Assembly: GCA_003116855.1 (NCBI GenBank)
Contig: BEWT01000015.1
Span: forward strand, 1-64,000
From: Desulfurococcaceae archaeon AG1
GTDB taxonomy: Archaea; Thermoproteota; Thermoprotei_A; Sulfolobales; AG1
Direction: 5' to 3'
DNA length: 64,000 nucleotides
The stretch's first letter is position 1; every line of letters starts with the position of its first letter. Made by a program: the position numbers and the translations under genes. Of the stretch, positions 1 through 8,236 are shown piece after piece. Below the pieces are notes generated by a model that did no database searches, had not been told where the DNA came from, and saw nothing but the letters and a program-made list of their open reading frames with translations.

Positions 1-187
1 GACATTCATGCTGGGGGGTTTGTGGGGGAGGGGTATTGATGAGACTCTAAAGCACTTTGAGGAGAAGCTTTTAAAGCTATATGGAAGACTATACCTAGAA
101 GTCTCTAGAGAGATAGCTAGGGATAGGTTTGAGTTTCTAGAGAAGTTCTATAAACAGATCCGGGGTGAGCTTGGAGTGGAGGTCTAG
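1..187 (+). CDS. C-terminal fragment, HD-hydrolase-like protein
   Basis: The window opens inside a reading frame that ends with TAG at 185-187; 61 codons are visible. The tail is rich in charged helix and reads LYLEVSREIARDRFEFLEKF. This resembles the C-terminal helix of archaeal and bacterial HD-superfamily phosphohydrolases, which often end in ...ARxIAxxRxxFxExF.... The catalytic HD residues would lie outside the window, so the assignment rests on a short tail only. It is followed by about 110 bases of spacer before the convergent dcd gene. Confidence 0.5.
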   Translation, partial: TFMLGGLWGRGIDETLKHFEEKLLKLYGRLYLEVSREIARDRFEFLEKFYKQIRGELGVEV

Positions 188-297
188 CCTGGTCTCATCA
201 GTTGAGACAGGTTATGTCACCAGTCCAAACGGCTCTTCCTCATCACAATAAAATATAAAGACCCGCTGCTTATATCTCTAACCATTCGTGGTAGAGA

Positions 298-831
298 TTA
301 CGGGTATTCAAGCTTCTTTGGGAGTCTCACGCCTCTCTGGCCTTGGTAGGCGCCTCTATATGGTCTCTCTATAGGTGTGGATACCTTGGAGAGGATCACG
401 TGGAGAAACCTTGTCCCCGCCCTCAGGCTTACTGGGAAGGGGGGTGCCTGAACCTCTATGGTTAGCTGTCCCTCAAAACCCCCATCGATCAGTGTTGGGG
501 GTATTATGAAGCCAAGCCTAGCAAAAGTCGATCTCAGCTCGACAAACCCGGCAAGCTCTGGTGGGAGGCGTATGTATTCGAGGGTATGCATCAAATACCT
601 CCCCCAAGGCTTTGTCTGGAAAACCCCGTTGGTTTCATAGCATTTAAAATACTCGCTAGGATCCCACTCACCATAGGGATCCAAAGGCTTGTCCGACCCA
701 AGCATCTCACACACCTCGCTACCAAGCCTCAGATCGAGACCGTTCTCCCTCACAATACCCTCCCAGAAAGGCTCTATATAGAGCCTGCCAGAAGCTATAT
801 AGCTCCTAAGATCGAAATCAGATAGTATCAA
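298..831 (-). CDS. dcd: dCTP deaminase (Dcd/dUTPase superfamily)
   Basis: A 177-residue protein of the usual family length. Dcd deaminates dCTP to dUTP (some archaeal members also hydrolyse dUTP), feeding thymidylate synthesis in the cytosol. The hallmark segments are visible: RSTFAR at residues 100-105, LIDGGFEGQLTIE at 114-126 with the presumed catalytic Glu at 126, and the C-terminal YQGQRG segment around 162-167 that closes over the nucleotide. The start ATG fits the common MILSD beginning. Whether it is mono- or bifunctional cannot be told from motifs alone. No operon partner; it faces the HD-like gene tail. Confidence 0.93.
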   Translation of the reverse strand: MILSDFDLRSYIASGRLYIEPFWEGIVRENGLDLRLGSEVCEMLGSDKPLDPYGEWDPSEYFKCYETNGVFQTKPWGRYLMHTLEYIRLPPELAGFVELRSTFARLGFIIPPTLIDGGFEGQLTIEVQAPPFPVSLRAGTRFLHVILSKVSTPIERPYRGAYQGQRGVRLPKKLEYP

Positions 832-1562
832 GAACCAGCCCTCTAGAAAACTACTCCCAGATCGCTATAAAACCTTTCTGATATAATCACTGTTTTCATT
901 CTTCCTTTATTCTTCCCTAGCATCGAAGAATATCCACACCACAAACAGAGATAGAGAATTCCTTAGACTAATGTTAATGTCTAGTTATTGATCCTAGCAG
1001 GATAGAGCCCAATTTATCTTTCAGGACTCGCTCTCCAAACAACTTGAAATACTATCGGAGGAATTATTAAAAAAGAAATAACCCCCTATAGATCTACTAT
1101 GATTGATGATGAAGGGTGCAAACAATGAGGGGGTGATTAGCGCGCTCTTCGCTGAGCGAGAAGATATGTAATGAGCCTCAGCATTATTCCCAGTCTTGTG
1201 ATATCTCTCAGCATGGTCTGCGTTACCAAAAAACGGTAACACAGAGCCCTATGCTCTTGGAACAATCCATGCTAGTAAGCTGCATCTCGCTATAGGGTTG
1301 CTATTCATTAATACCAAATTCCGCGTGGTCTTTGTAGTATTACTTCCTGAAAATCAAGAGTATAACAAGAACTATATCTGAATTAAAAAGACCCATTATA
1401 CCAGTGCGAGAACTTCTTTCCAGAACAACCAGGATCGAGATCTGGAAGGGCTCTTACGATATAAGGGAAAGAGCGGTTAAATGTGTAGTGGGTAACTAAG
1501 CTAATAAACTAGTAAATGCTAGCCGGCTAGAGATCCCGGTCGGGTGTATGGGACTGACCTGG
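832..1562. other. 731-base intergenic stretch
   Basis: No protein-coding frame with family features is present. The stretch is AT-rich and holds the candidate C/D-box sRNA at 1103-1158. It also contains AGGGAAAGAGCGGTTA near 1459-1474, a 16-base identity to the right-hand part of the dispersed repeat copy at 5614-5630; this may be a repeat remnant or chance. The remainder shows nothing I can identify. Confidence 0.6.
1103..1158 (+). ncRNA. candidate C/D-box guide sRNA
   Basis: Boxes in order are C (ATGATGA, 1106-1112), D-prime-like (ATGA, 1125-1128), C-prime-like (GTGATTA, 1133-1139) and D (CTGA, 1152-1155). Both guide intervals, 1113-1124 and 1140-1151, are exactly 12 bases and the D-prime to C-prime gap is 4 bases, which is the spacing archaeal box C/D sRNAs need for L7Ae/Nop5/fibrillarin binding. 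An A-rich TATA-like stretch lies near 1063-1079. The D-prime and C-prime boxes each differ from consensus by one base and no target was verified, so this is a candidate only. Confidence 0.45.
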
Positions 1563-2096
1563 TTATTTATAGTTTAAGGTGCCGTTGATCACTTCTGCGC
1601 AGGAGGTTAGTCTATGTTCTATTACGTGATCTCGATCGAGTATATGTATAACACTATAGCCTTTACTCACCAGCCAGTCTGATATTATTTTTCTATGGCA
1701 GTTCCACGGTAGCTTCTCGGCGCACATTATTGCTACGAGTTTCTCGCCTGCGAGTCTCAGGATCCTTTCGAGAGCTTCTCCAGCCTCTCTGTTCTTAAGT
1801 ATATAGTTAGCGTATGCTCTGAAACCCTCGCTCTCAAAGCATTTCCCAATACCGTGGTCCTCTATATCTCTACCAAACCTCCTATAACCTCCTAGGGCTT
1901 CTTCCCATATATAGCTGATCCCACGGCTTGGCAGGATCTTCTCAAGGTTCTCTCGGCTAAAATGGGGATGCTTTCTACTCTTTGGCCATCTCCTCACATC
2001 TATGAGTATCTCGACGCCGAATTCTCTCAATATGGCTATGAGATCATCGAGGCTTCTGTTCGAATGCCCTATTGTTAGGATCTTTCTGTGATAGAT
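1563..2096 (-). CDS. DUF488 family protein
   Basis: DUF488 proteins are small cytosolic proteins of unsettled function, often with a conserved Cys/His pair. Visible family motifs are DVRRWPKSRKHPHF near the N-terminus of the ATG/GTG/TTG-initiated part, LGGYRR, and CAEKLPWNCHR near the C-terminus. The first ordinary start (TTG at 2030) would give 155 residues but drops the conserved opening LTIGHSNRSLDDL, which is encoded in the same open frame at about 2078-2040. No ATG, GTG or TTG exists between the in-frame stop near 2130 and that segment. The 5-prime limit given here is therefore approximate. Either a non-standard codon is used or the start has been lost. Confidence 0.75.
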   Translation of the reverse strand: MYHRKILTIGHSNRSLDDLIAILREFGVEILIDVRRWPKSRKHPHFSRENLEKILPSRGISYIWEEALGGYRRFGRDIEDHGIGKCFESEGFRAYANYILKNREAGEALERILRLAGEKLVAIMCAEKLPWNCHRKIISDWLVSKGYSVIHILDRDHVIEHRLTSCAEVINGTLNYK

Positions 2097-2163
2097 ATTC
2101 CCCCAGCTATGGTGATCCTTGAAGGGTTATAGAGTTGAGCCCCACGGATCTTAGGGTCTCGCC

Positions 2164-2682
2164 CTAAACTATAGATCGGTTTCTCTTTGAAATCTTATCC
2201 CTAACCCTCTCTATAAATACCTTTATAGCTCTCTCTGCTGTCTCATCGTCATAGAATCTACTAATAACGCCTTCCCTATCTGGTCCGTTGTACTGGTATT
2301 CGTGGATTGCTAGTGCTGCTAGGGTTAGTTCTACGATATCCCGGTCTATATCGCTTAGCTTAACAGCAACCTGGCTCATCATATTGGTTGGCATGGCTGC
2401 AGCAATCCATTTATATCTTTCTATAACCCTACCTCCAGGTAGTCTTCTACGCTCCTCTATATCTTTAAGTTTATCTATATTGCTTAGAGCTAGGTGTGAT
2501 AGATAAGATCTCCAAGCCTGGAAAACTTTTCCCGCAGCGTTTCTCAGAAGCCCTGCTCTCAGGAGTTTTTCGGCTAGCTCGAGCTCTACTACAGCTTCTG
2601 AGGCTCTTTTCTCACTAAGACCTTCTAGATCTATCTCTACGGGTCTTGGACCCCTTTGCTCCGTGCTCTTACATCTCTCCAG
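2164..2682 (-). CDS. PaREP1 family protein
   Basis: PaREP1 proteins form a crenarchaeal multi-copy family of unknown function, all-helical and related to HEPN-like folds. The frame reads EKRASEAVVELELAEKLLRA, then NAAGKVFQAWRSYLSHLA, an A-A-x-M-P-T segment, and LAIHEYQYNGPDREGVISRF near the end, which is the typical PaREP1 order. The frame is open from a TAA at 2700-2698, but it contains no ATG, GTG or TTG before Met at 2394, well inside the domain. A CTG at 2682 is the best candidate start. An ATG at 2714 lies one base out of frame, so an indel that broke the gene is the alternative explanation. Confidence 0.72.
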   Translation of the reverse strand: MERCKSTEQRGPRPVEIDLEGLSEKRASEAVVELELAEKLLRAGLLRNAAGKVFQAWRSYLSHLALSNIDKLKDIEERRRLPGGRVIERYKWIAAAMPTNMMSQVAVKLSDIDRDIVELTLAALAIHEYQYNGPDREGVISRFYDDETAERAIKVFIERVRDKISKRNRSIV

Positions 2683-2788
2683 AGGATCTTGATACCATTA
2701 TTACTACTAGTCATTTTATAAACAACACGCGATCCCTTCTGCTAGATCGTTTTAAGCAGGCCTGTTTCGGAACTTTTATGGTGAGGAT

Positions 2789-3850
2789 CTATAAAGCCTT
2801 CTCCGAAGATAGTGTTATATATATTATATACATGATCAGCGCCGCTGTTACCAGTGCTAGCAGCTCCACCCAGCCCCAGTATTCCGCGCTCCGTGTTGGT
2901 ATTGCTCTCGCTATACCTATTATCGCTACAATGCTCTGTATCGGTACCCATTTTGCTCTATAAGCCCTCCCCATAATCCCTGGCAGTAATAGTGGTGTGC
3001 AGAGGGAGGCCATGATTACTGCTAGGAAGCCTATCATGCTCATGTGGATATAATCCACGCCCCTGATCCCTAGTAGAACCACGATCATGGATAAAACGCC
3101 AAGGATCTTTGCTATGGAAGAGCCCAGCCTATAGATATCTTCCACCCTCAGTTTTAGCGAGACACCACCGATCTTGATCTTGTAAAGGGGTATCACCACA
3201 AGCCCGGCTATCAATACAAGGCTCCTAACCCCTATTAGTGGTGAGAGGGCTAGAGAAGCTATTGACAATGCTATATATGTATATAGCAAGGGTCTCGAGA
3301 TCCTATAGCCATTTATATTAGGCTCAACCCTCACCATAAGGCTGCACGCAGAGAGCAGGGGGAAGGATATGCTATAGAGAGGCCCTAGCCCAGCTGCGAG
3401 TGAGAGGGAGGAGTGGAGAAGACCGGCTAGTGTTAATATGTTTGGGAGCTTAAGGGGAGAGGATCCAATAGCCCTTCTATATAGATAGACAGACGCGTGG
3501 ATAAACCCCGAGAGAGCGATGACATAGACCCATAACCAGCTCCCCAGGATCGCGAGAACCCCTCCAGAGATCTCGAGAACAGCTATCGATATGCTTAGAA
3601 GCGGGTGAGGCATGTAATAACCAGCATATCCAGGCACTTGAGCCCACATAACGCCAGAGTAGAAGAGCCTTATACCAAGGAGCATGAGTATCACGTGCTC
3701 CCAGACAAGCCCCAGGGGTATTGAGAAGAGACCAAGGATCAGGAAAACCGATGAGGCTATAACAAGAACCCTTGATGAGTAAACCCACACCCAGAACCTC
3801 CCGGTCTTGCCAAACTCCACAGCTCCCCACCATAGTCTCTCAATACACAC
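2789..3850 (-). CDS. polytopic membrane protein, unknown function
   Basis: 353 residues with roughly ten hydrophobic segments spread evenly along the chain, so an integral membrane protein. Scattered His residues occur at membrane edges (for example YYMPHP, DYIHMSMIGF, GLLHSS), giving a faint resemblance to NnrS-like or heme-copper-oxidase-like membrane proteins, but no diagnostic motif is present and I do not assign a function. It overlaps nothing and is transcribed alone on the minus strand; the PaREP1 gene lies downstream. The start could also be one of several internal Met codons. Confidence 0.6.
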   Translation of the reverse strand: MCIERLWWGAVEFGKTGRFWVWVYSSRVLVIASSVFLILGLFSIPLGLVWEHVILMLLGIRLFYSGVMWAQVPGYAGYYMPHPLLSISIAVLEISGGVLAILGSWLWVYVIALSGFIHASVYLYRRAIGSSPLKLPNILTLAGLLHSSLSLAAGLGPLYSISFPLLSACSLMVRVEPNINGYRISRPLLYTYIALSIASLALSPLIGVRSLVLIAGLVVIPLYKIKIGGVSLKLRVEDIYRLGSSIAKILGVLSMIVVLLGIRGVDYIHMSMIGFLAVIMASLCTPLLLPGIMGRAYRAKWVPIQSIVAIIGIARAIPTRSAEYWGWVELLALVTAALIMYIIYITLSSEKAL

Positions 3851-4046
3851 CTATTATCCATACCATCTATTCGCAGTCACCCAATCCCAGCATCTATGAT
3901 ATCCAGTAGCTATGCACGGGTAGCTTCTTATAGACCACCTGCGCCGTTGGGTTCCTAAAGAATATCTGGGGATAGATTGGTGCAGTATTCAGGATCCGGG
4001 TTAGGGAAACTTGGTAACACGCTTATCAACAAAGGATCCGCGGAGA

Positions 4047-4300
4047 CCGGGGTTCGGGCTTCATTGCGGCTGATATTTTTATACCAACCGCTCTTCCCTT
4101 GGCTTCATAGGCCTCAGAACCCCTTTCATCGGAGCCCATATCCTCGGCCTCCACCCATTCGGGGTGACCCCAACCCACAACTCCCCCTCATAGTTTACCT
4201 CTGACTCAATGCTGTAGAAAAACTCATCCTGGCTCTCTTTGCCTTTAACCCGCCCCTCGGATCTTTATAGCCGTTCTCATCGTGGGCAGACATCGTTATA
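4047..4300 (-). repeat. MITE-like repeat, copy C (truncated at one end)
   Basis: Read on the minus strand this copy matches the elements at 5314-5670 and 36521-36873. It carries the 12-codon micro-ORF (ATG 4280, peptide MRTAIKIRGAG, then TAA), the CGAGGGGCGGG block, and the second frame ending at TAA 4081-4079 that reads YEGELWVGVTPNGWRP and continues through GVLRPMKPREERLV. The terminal motif GGGGTTCGGGCTTCATTGCGG is at about 4049-4070 on the plus strand. Similarity fades beyond about 4300, so the other terminal repeat is missing or diverged. In this copy the second frame is open upstream through DEFFYSIESEV, which differs from the other copies. Confidence 0.8.
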
Positions 4301-4597
4301 AATTATATTTTTAGCCTATAGGCTTATCTATAAAACAAAGATCTAGGTGGGAAAACTAATAACACCCACTATAAGTCTTCATAAAAATTAAAATTATACA
4401 GCTTACTACGGCTTTTGAAAAGCGTTTGTGCAATCTTCTCCCGATCTTCCATTCAGTGCGTGGTGTGCAGGGGCTGGTAGTTATGTAAGGTTAGGATGAT
4501 AGCTATCTGGTAATAGTTGTTATGGGTATAACTTGAGTATGTATTGCAGCTTATGTAATATTAATATGTTCTACAGAAAATGTATATGGGTGGCTGT
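4301..4597. other. AT-rich leader of vapBC
   Basis: About 300 bases without a coding frame between the repeat copy and the antitoxin gene. It contains several AT-rich stretches that could serve as TATA elements (for example near 4555-4562), but no single promoter stands out. Confidence 0.5.
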
Positions 4598-4825
4598 ATG
4601 AGGGATGCTGTGGTTTCGGCTAGAATAGATAGGGAGCTGTATGAGAAGATCAAGAGGTATAGAATTAATGTGAGCCAGGTGATCAGGAGAGCTCTGGAGG
4701 AAGAGATCAGGAGGAGAGAGGAGGAGGAGATAAGAAGAGGTCTTGAAGAGGCATCAAAGATCCTCTCGAAGATCCCTGAAGAAGAAGTAGTAGAGATCAT
4801 AAGATCCTTGCGTGAAGAGAGATGA
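4598..4825 (+). CDS. vapB: ribbon-helix-helix antitoxin (VapB-type)
   Basis: A roughly 75-residue protein starting MRDAVVSARIDRELYEKIKR. A beta strand is followed by two short helices with VSQVIRRALEEEIRRREEEE, the CopG/ribbon-helix-helix layout, and an acidic helical tail that would bind the toxin. An earlier in-frame Met at 4580 is possible, but the family normally begins near the conserved VSARID strand. Its stop overlaps the toxin start by four bases (ATGA), implying coupled translation. Autorepression through operator binding upstream is usual for the family and is inferred here. Confidence 0.85.
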   Translation: MRDAVVSARIDRELYEKIKRYRINVSQVIRRALEEEIRRREEEEIRRGLEEASKILSKIPEEEVVEIIRSLREER

Positions 4826-5274
4826 GGAATACCAGATTTCTCTACGACTCATCAGCGTTGCTAAACACCGTGAGGCTCTACGGCCCCAGGGCGCTTGATA
4901 TCATCCGCGGTAGTTATACGCTGACTCTAACCCCCTATGAGATCGGCAATGCATTGTGGAAAGAAGCTCTGCTTGTAAAGAGGATAAGCCTGGAGGAGTC
5001 GATCAGCGTGCTAAGTCATATAGCCAGGCTGCTATCTATGGTGAATGTGGTGGAGCCCCGTGATAAAGAATCTATCTTAAGGCTGGCTTACGACATAGGA
5101 TTCACCTACTATGATGCATCATACGTGGTTGCATCACACGAGATAGGGGGCGTTTTGGTTAGCGATGACAGAAATCTGTTGAGAAAAATACTCTCAGAAA
5201 GGGATAGGATTGTGAAACAGTTGGGACGCGAGGTTATAGCTATTTCTAGCAAGGAGGCTGCGGAACGTGTTTAG
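4822..5274 (+). CDS. vapC: PIN-domain ribonuclease toxin (VapC-type)
   Basis: 150 residues with the four acidic PIN residues in place: D9 in LYDSSALL, E40 in TPYEIGNAL, D98 in YYDASYV and D115/D116 in VSDDRNLL. These coordinate Mg2+ for cleavage of RNA, commonly tRNA or rRNA in this family. It follows vapB with a four-base overlap. The pair lies between two dispersed repeat copies in opposite orientation (4047-4300 and 5314-5670), a setting that suggests mobility. The RNA target is not readable from sequence. Confidence 0.9.
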   Translation: MRNTRFLYDSSALLNTVRLYGPRALDIIRGSYTLTLTPYEIGNALWKEALLVKRISLEESISVLSHIARLLSMVNVVEPRDKESILRLAYDIGFTYYDASYVVASHEIGGVLVSDDRNLLRKILSERDRIVKQLGREVIAISSKEAAERV

Positions 5275-5313
5275 CTATCTATTTTGGGTTATAAACCTAA
5301 TACAGAAGCTGCC

Positions 5314-5670
5314 GTAGCCGACTGTTTCGGAATTCATGATGGTTTATAAGGATTGATATTAAACCCGTAGTTCTGCAGTAATGGAACATTATATAAGCTC
5401 TATTATTCTATGGGGATGCCTGCCCAACAATGAGGGTAAAAATAGAGACCCGAGGGGCGGGGTAGAGGTAAAGAGATCCAGGATGTGGGGGTTTCCCCAC
5501 AGCAATGAACCAGAGCAATGCTATGAAGGGGAGCTGTGGGCTGGGGTCACCCCGAATGGGTGGAGGCCAATGATATGGGCTCCAACGAAAGGGGTTCTGA
5601 GGCCTATGAAGCCAAGGGAAAGAGCGGTTAATATTTTTACCAACCGCTATGGAGCACGAACTTCATACTA
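5314..5670 (+). repeat. MITE-like repeat, copy A
   Basis: Left end GTAGCCGACTGTTTCGGAAT (5315 onward) is followed by the promoter-like segment GGTTTATAAGGATTGATATT, then a 12-codon ORF at 5430-5465 (MRVKIETRGAG, TAG), then the GAGGGGCGGGG block and the second conserved frame with YEGELWAGVTPNGWRP and GVLRPMKPRE. In this copy an extra A near 5617 (AAGGGAAAGAGCGG against AAGGGAAGAGCGG in the others) shifts the tail of the second frame. The right end is diverged. The 96-codon plus-strand frame through it is probably a by-product of the repeat rather than a conserved protein. Confidence 0.85.
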
Positions 5671-5829
5671 GGATCGGTTTACAGTAATGTCTTCACAAAT
5701 ACGTAGCCTGGCCGAGGCCTGATGTTAATGATCCAAGTGATATGTGTTGCAAAACGGACATGCCTAAACATGGGATCGGTTGGGATATTGTCATACCTCA
5801 TATTGACACTTTCGAAGAACATTAAATAT

Positions 5830-5842
5830 CAGTTTATAAACC
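5830..5842 (+). promoter_or_regulatory. TATA-like promoter element of manganese catalase
   Basis: AGTTTATAAACCC is centred about 24 bases upstream of the GTG at 5859, the spacing expected for a leaderless crenarchaeal transcript whose first codon is at or near the transcription start. Confidence 0.55.
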
Positions 5843-5858
5843 CCTTAGCCTTAGGTAT

Positions 5859-6767
5859 GTGGTGAGTCCTTTGTACCTCAGAATAGACAGGCTCCAGATA
5901 AGCATCCCCGCACCCAAAGATCCGGATCCCAATGCTGCTGCTGCGCTCCAAGAGCTTCTTGGAGGAAAATTTGGCGAGATGACGACGCTGATGACCTATA
6001 CTTATCAGTCATTCAACTATAGGCTTCACAAGAACCCTGCGGTGAAGCCCTTCAGAGCCCTTGTATCCAATATAGCTACTGAGGAGCTAGGACATATAGA
6101 GCTTGTATCTGCAGGTGTTAACGCGCTCTACGTAGGATCTACAAAGACGGCTCCTCCAGAGCAGACGCCACTTAAACCTCTCAAAGATGCTAGGAACACC
6201 TACCATGTGATCAATACAGGCTTAACGGCTTTCCCAATGGATAGCCATGGAGCGCCGTGGAGGGGTGACTATATATTCGTGAGCGGCTCTCTAGAGCTGG
6301 ATCTACTCTTCAACTTCTTCCTAGAGGTTGGTGCTAGGCTGGCTAAGATGAGGGTCTATGAGATGACAGACAACCCAGTGGCTAGAGAAATAGCCGGGTA
6401 CCTGCTAGTAAGGGGAGGAGTCCATGCAATGGCATATGGAAAGGCTCTAGAAGCCCTCACAGGTGTCGAGGTGTGGAGAATGCTCCCAATACCGAAGGTG
6501 GAGAACTCCAAATTCCCCGAAGCGGCTAAATACGAGAAGATGGGTATTCACAGAACCCTCTATAGGTTCAGTCCAGCCGATTACAAAGAGGTAGAGCTTA
6601 TATGGAGGGGAACCCATCCACAGGATAACCAGCCGCTTGTTGTTCACGACGGCCCGCCGGAGGGTGGGGAGTACCCAGAACTACCAGAGGTTCCTGAAGA
6701 GTTTGCACCAGGTCTCTCTGGAGATGATTTTGTAAGAGTAGCTAAGAGGCTGGGTATACAGCTATAA
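5859..6767 (+). CDS. manganese catalase
   Basis: 302 residues, the usual length for the di-manganese (non-heme) catalases that dismutate hydrogen peroxide. The four-helix ferritin-like core is visible: GKFGEMTTLMTYTYQSFNYR with a likely ligand Glu40, ATEELGHIEL with E76 and H79 in the E-x-x-H arrangement, then LELDLLFNFFLEVGARL and RGGVHAMAYGKALE supplying the second Glu/His pair. A GTG at 5859 with a second GTG right behind leaves one residue of start ambiguity; the TATA box at 5830 supports 5859. It stands alone and suggests exposure to oxygen or peroxide. Confidence 0.95.
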   Translation: MVSPLYLRIDRLQISIPAPKDPDPNAAAALQELLGGKFGEMTTLMTYTYQSFNYRLHKNPAVKPFRALVSNIATEELGHIELVSAGVNALYVGSTKTAPPEQTPLKPLKDARNTYHVINTGLTAFPMDSHGAPWRGDYIFVSGSLELDLLFNFFLEVGARLAKMRVYEMTDNPVAREIAGYLLVRGGVHAMAYGKALEALTGVEVWRMLPIPKVENSKFPEAAKYEKMGIHRTLYRFSPADYKEVELIWRGTHPQDNQPLVVHDGPPEGGEYPELPEVPEEFAPGLSGDDFVRVAKRLGIQL

Positions 6768-6769
6768 TC

Positions 6770-6815
6770 CTATAGAGTTTTTCTATCCTAATTATTTTTA
6801 ACTGGTTTTTCAATC
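6770..6815 (+). terminator. T-rich terminator region after manganese catalase
   Basis: Just past the TAA are two T-tracts, in GAGTTTTTCTATCC and AATTATTTTTAACTGGTTTTTC. Archaeal polymerase terminates at such tracts without needing a hairpin. Confidence 0.4.
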
Positions 6816-6900
6816 ATTCGGGCATAGGGGCTTAAGGCTTAGAGATCTATCGGCAGAGATCCCTTTATAGCTCACCTGAGCGGGTTATAGTGTGTGGTTG

Positions 6901-8097
6901 CTATGCAAACAGATCCTTAGCGATATCACTAACATATAGGGGTTTTCCGTCAACAAGTGTCGCTATTATCTCGAACTCTTTATTCATGATAACTATATCG
7001 CCTCTATATCCGGGTTCTATAAGGCCTACTCTATGTTTCTCTAAAAGCCCTAGGGATTTTGCCGGGGTTGTTGATGCCATGTGGAATGCCTCGGATACGC
7101 TGTAGCCGAGGCTGGCTATGTTTTTGAACGCTCTATCCATGGTTAGAATGCTCCCAGCTATTGTATCGCTTCCAGGGATTCTGGGTACGCCTTCCTCAAC
7201 CTCTACCTCAAGATCCCCTAGCCTGTATCTCCCCTTATCCATCCCGGTTGCTGAGATTGAGTCTGTTATTAGAGCAACCCTTTCAGGGGATGCGTAGTCT
7301 ATGGTGAATTCAAGCATCTCCGGCGATACATGGATCATATCGGCTATTATTTCCAAATAAACATCCCTGCTCCTTAGAAGGGCTGGAGCTGCCCCCGGAT
7401 TTCTATGGTGGAAACCGCTCATAGCGTTGTATAGATGTGTTGCCCTCGAAACCCCCAGAGCTATTGCCCTTATGGTCTCTCTATATGTTGCGTCTGTATG
7501 TCCCACCTGGACTATAACTCCTTTCCTGCGGGCCTCTTTTATGAGATCCGTTGCACCCTCGATCTCTGGTGAGATCGTTATGATCAGCTGGAGATCTCCC
7601 GCCTCTGATAGGTAGGATGAGAACTCTTCAAGGCTTGGTCTCCTTATATACTCGACCCTATGGGCTCCAGCTCTTTTAGGATTTATATATGGTCCCTCGA
7701 GATGGATCCCAAGGATCTTTGCACCGCTCCTCATCCTAGAAGCTGTGTTAACGGATCTACAGAACCTTTCGAGGATCTCGTGGGGCATGGAGACCGAGGT
7801 TGGTATATAGGATGTAACACCAAATCTAGTCACCATTTCAGAGAGCCTAGCTATATCATCGCTAGAAGCTGTGGTCACATCAATCCCGAAAGCACCATGG
7901 GTATGGGTGTCGATGAAGCCGGGGCCTGCTATGAAACCCTCGAGAGAGATCTCATCGTATCTCTCTAGATTTCTATAAGGCTCCTCACCAACATCAACGA
8001 TATAGCCATCCTCGATCGCTATATAGCCCCTTCTAAAAACATGTCTGGGCGTGGCGATCATGGCATTTCTCAAGACAAGCCTAGCTATATCATCCAC
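6901..8097 (-). CDS. nagA: N-acetylglucosamine-6-phosphate deacetylase
   Basis: 398 residues of the amidohydrolase superfamily; removes acetate from GlcNAc-6-phosphate. Metal and substrate motifs are in order: GFIDTHTHGAFGIDV, GIHLEGPYINPKRAGAH, VQVGHTDATYRE, RATHLYNAMSGFHHRNPG and LITDSISATGM containing the catalytic Asp. It lies downstream of the GH84 gene on the same strand with 139 bases between. With that enzyme and the BadF-type sugar kinase at 32.9 kb, a path from GlcNAc-containing material to glucosamine phosphate is plausible, though a 6-phosphate-forming kinase is not proven. Confidence 0.93.
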   Translation of the reverse strand: MDDIARLVLRNAMIATPRHVFRRGYIAIEDGYIVDVGEEPYRNLERYDEISLEGFIAGPGFIDTHTHGAFGIDVTTASSDDIARLSEMVTRFGVTSYIPTSVSMPHEILERFCRSVNTASRMRSGAKILGIHLEGPYINPKRAGAHRVEYIRRPSLEEFSSYLSEAGDLQLIITISPEIEGATDLIKEARRKGVIVQVGHTDATYRETIRAIALGVSRATHLYNAMSGFHHRNPGAAPALLRSRDVYLEIIADMIHVSPEMLEFTIDYASPERVALITDSISATGMDKGRYRLGDLEVEVEEGVPRIPGSDTIAGSILTMDRAFKNIASLGYSVSEAFHMASTTPAKSLGLLEKHRVGLIEPGYRGDIVIMNKEFEIIATLVDGKPLYVSDIAKDLFA

Positions 8098-8236
8098 CCA
8101 TGGTTTAGAGGCTTCATGGCCAATTTATATTAAGAATAACCATCTATGGGTTTAGAGCGACTAATAGCTTTGGACTATTGGCTAGGTGGCGGGTTATGTT
8201 GGTTGGTCAGGATTTGTGGAAATAATTTTATTTGTT

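Noticed and set aside
2745-2790. GCCTGTTTCGGAACTTTTATGG as another repeat end
   Set aside because: Similarity is patchy and stops after about 12 bases.
5381-5671. 96-codon plus-strand frame as a protein-coding gene
   Set aside because: It lies wholly within repeat copy A, other copies have different frames over the first half, and an extra base alters its end. Treated as part of the repeat.
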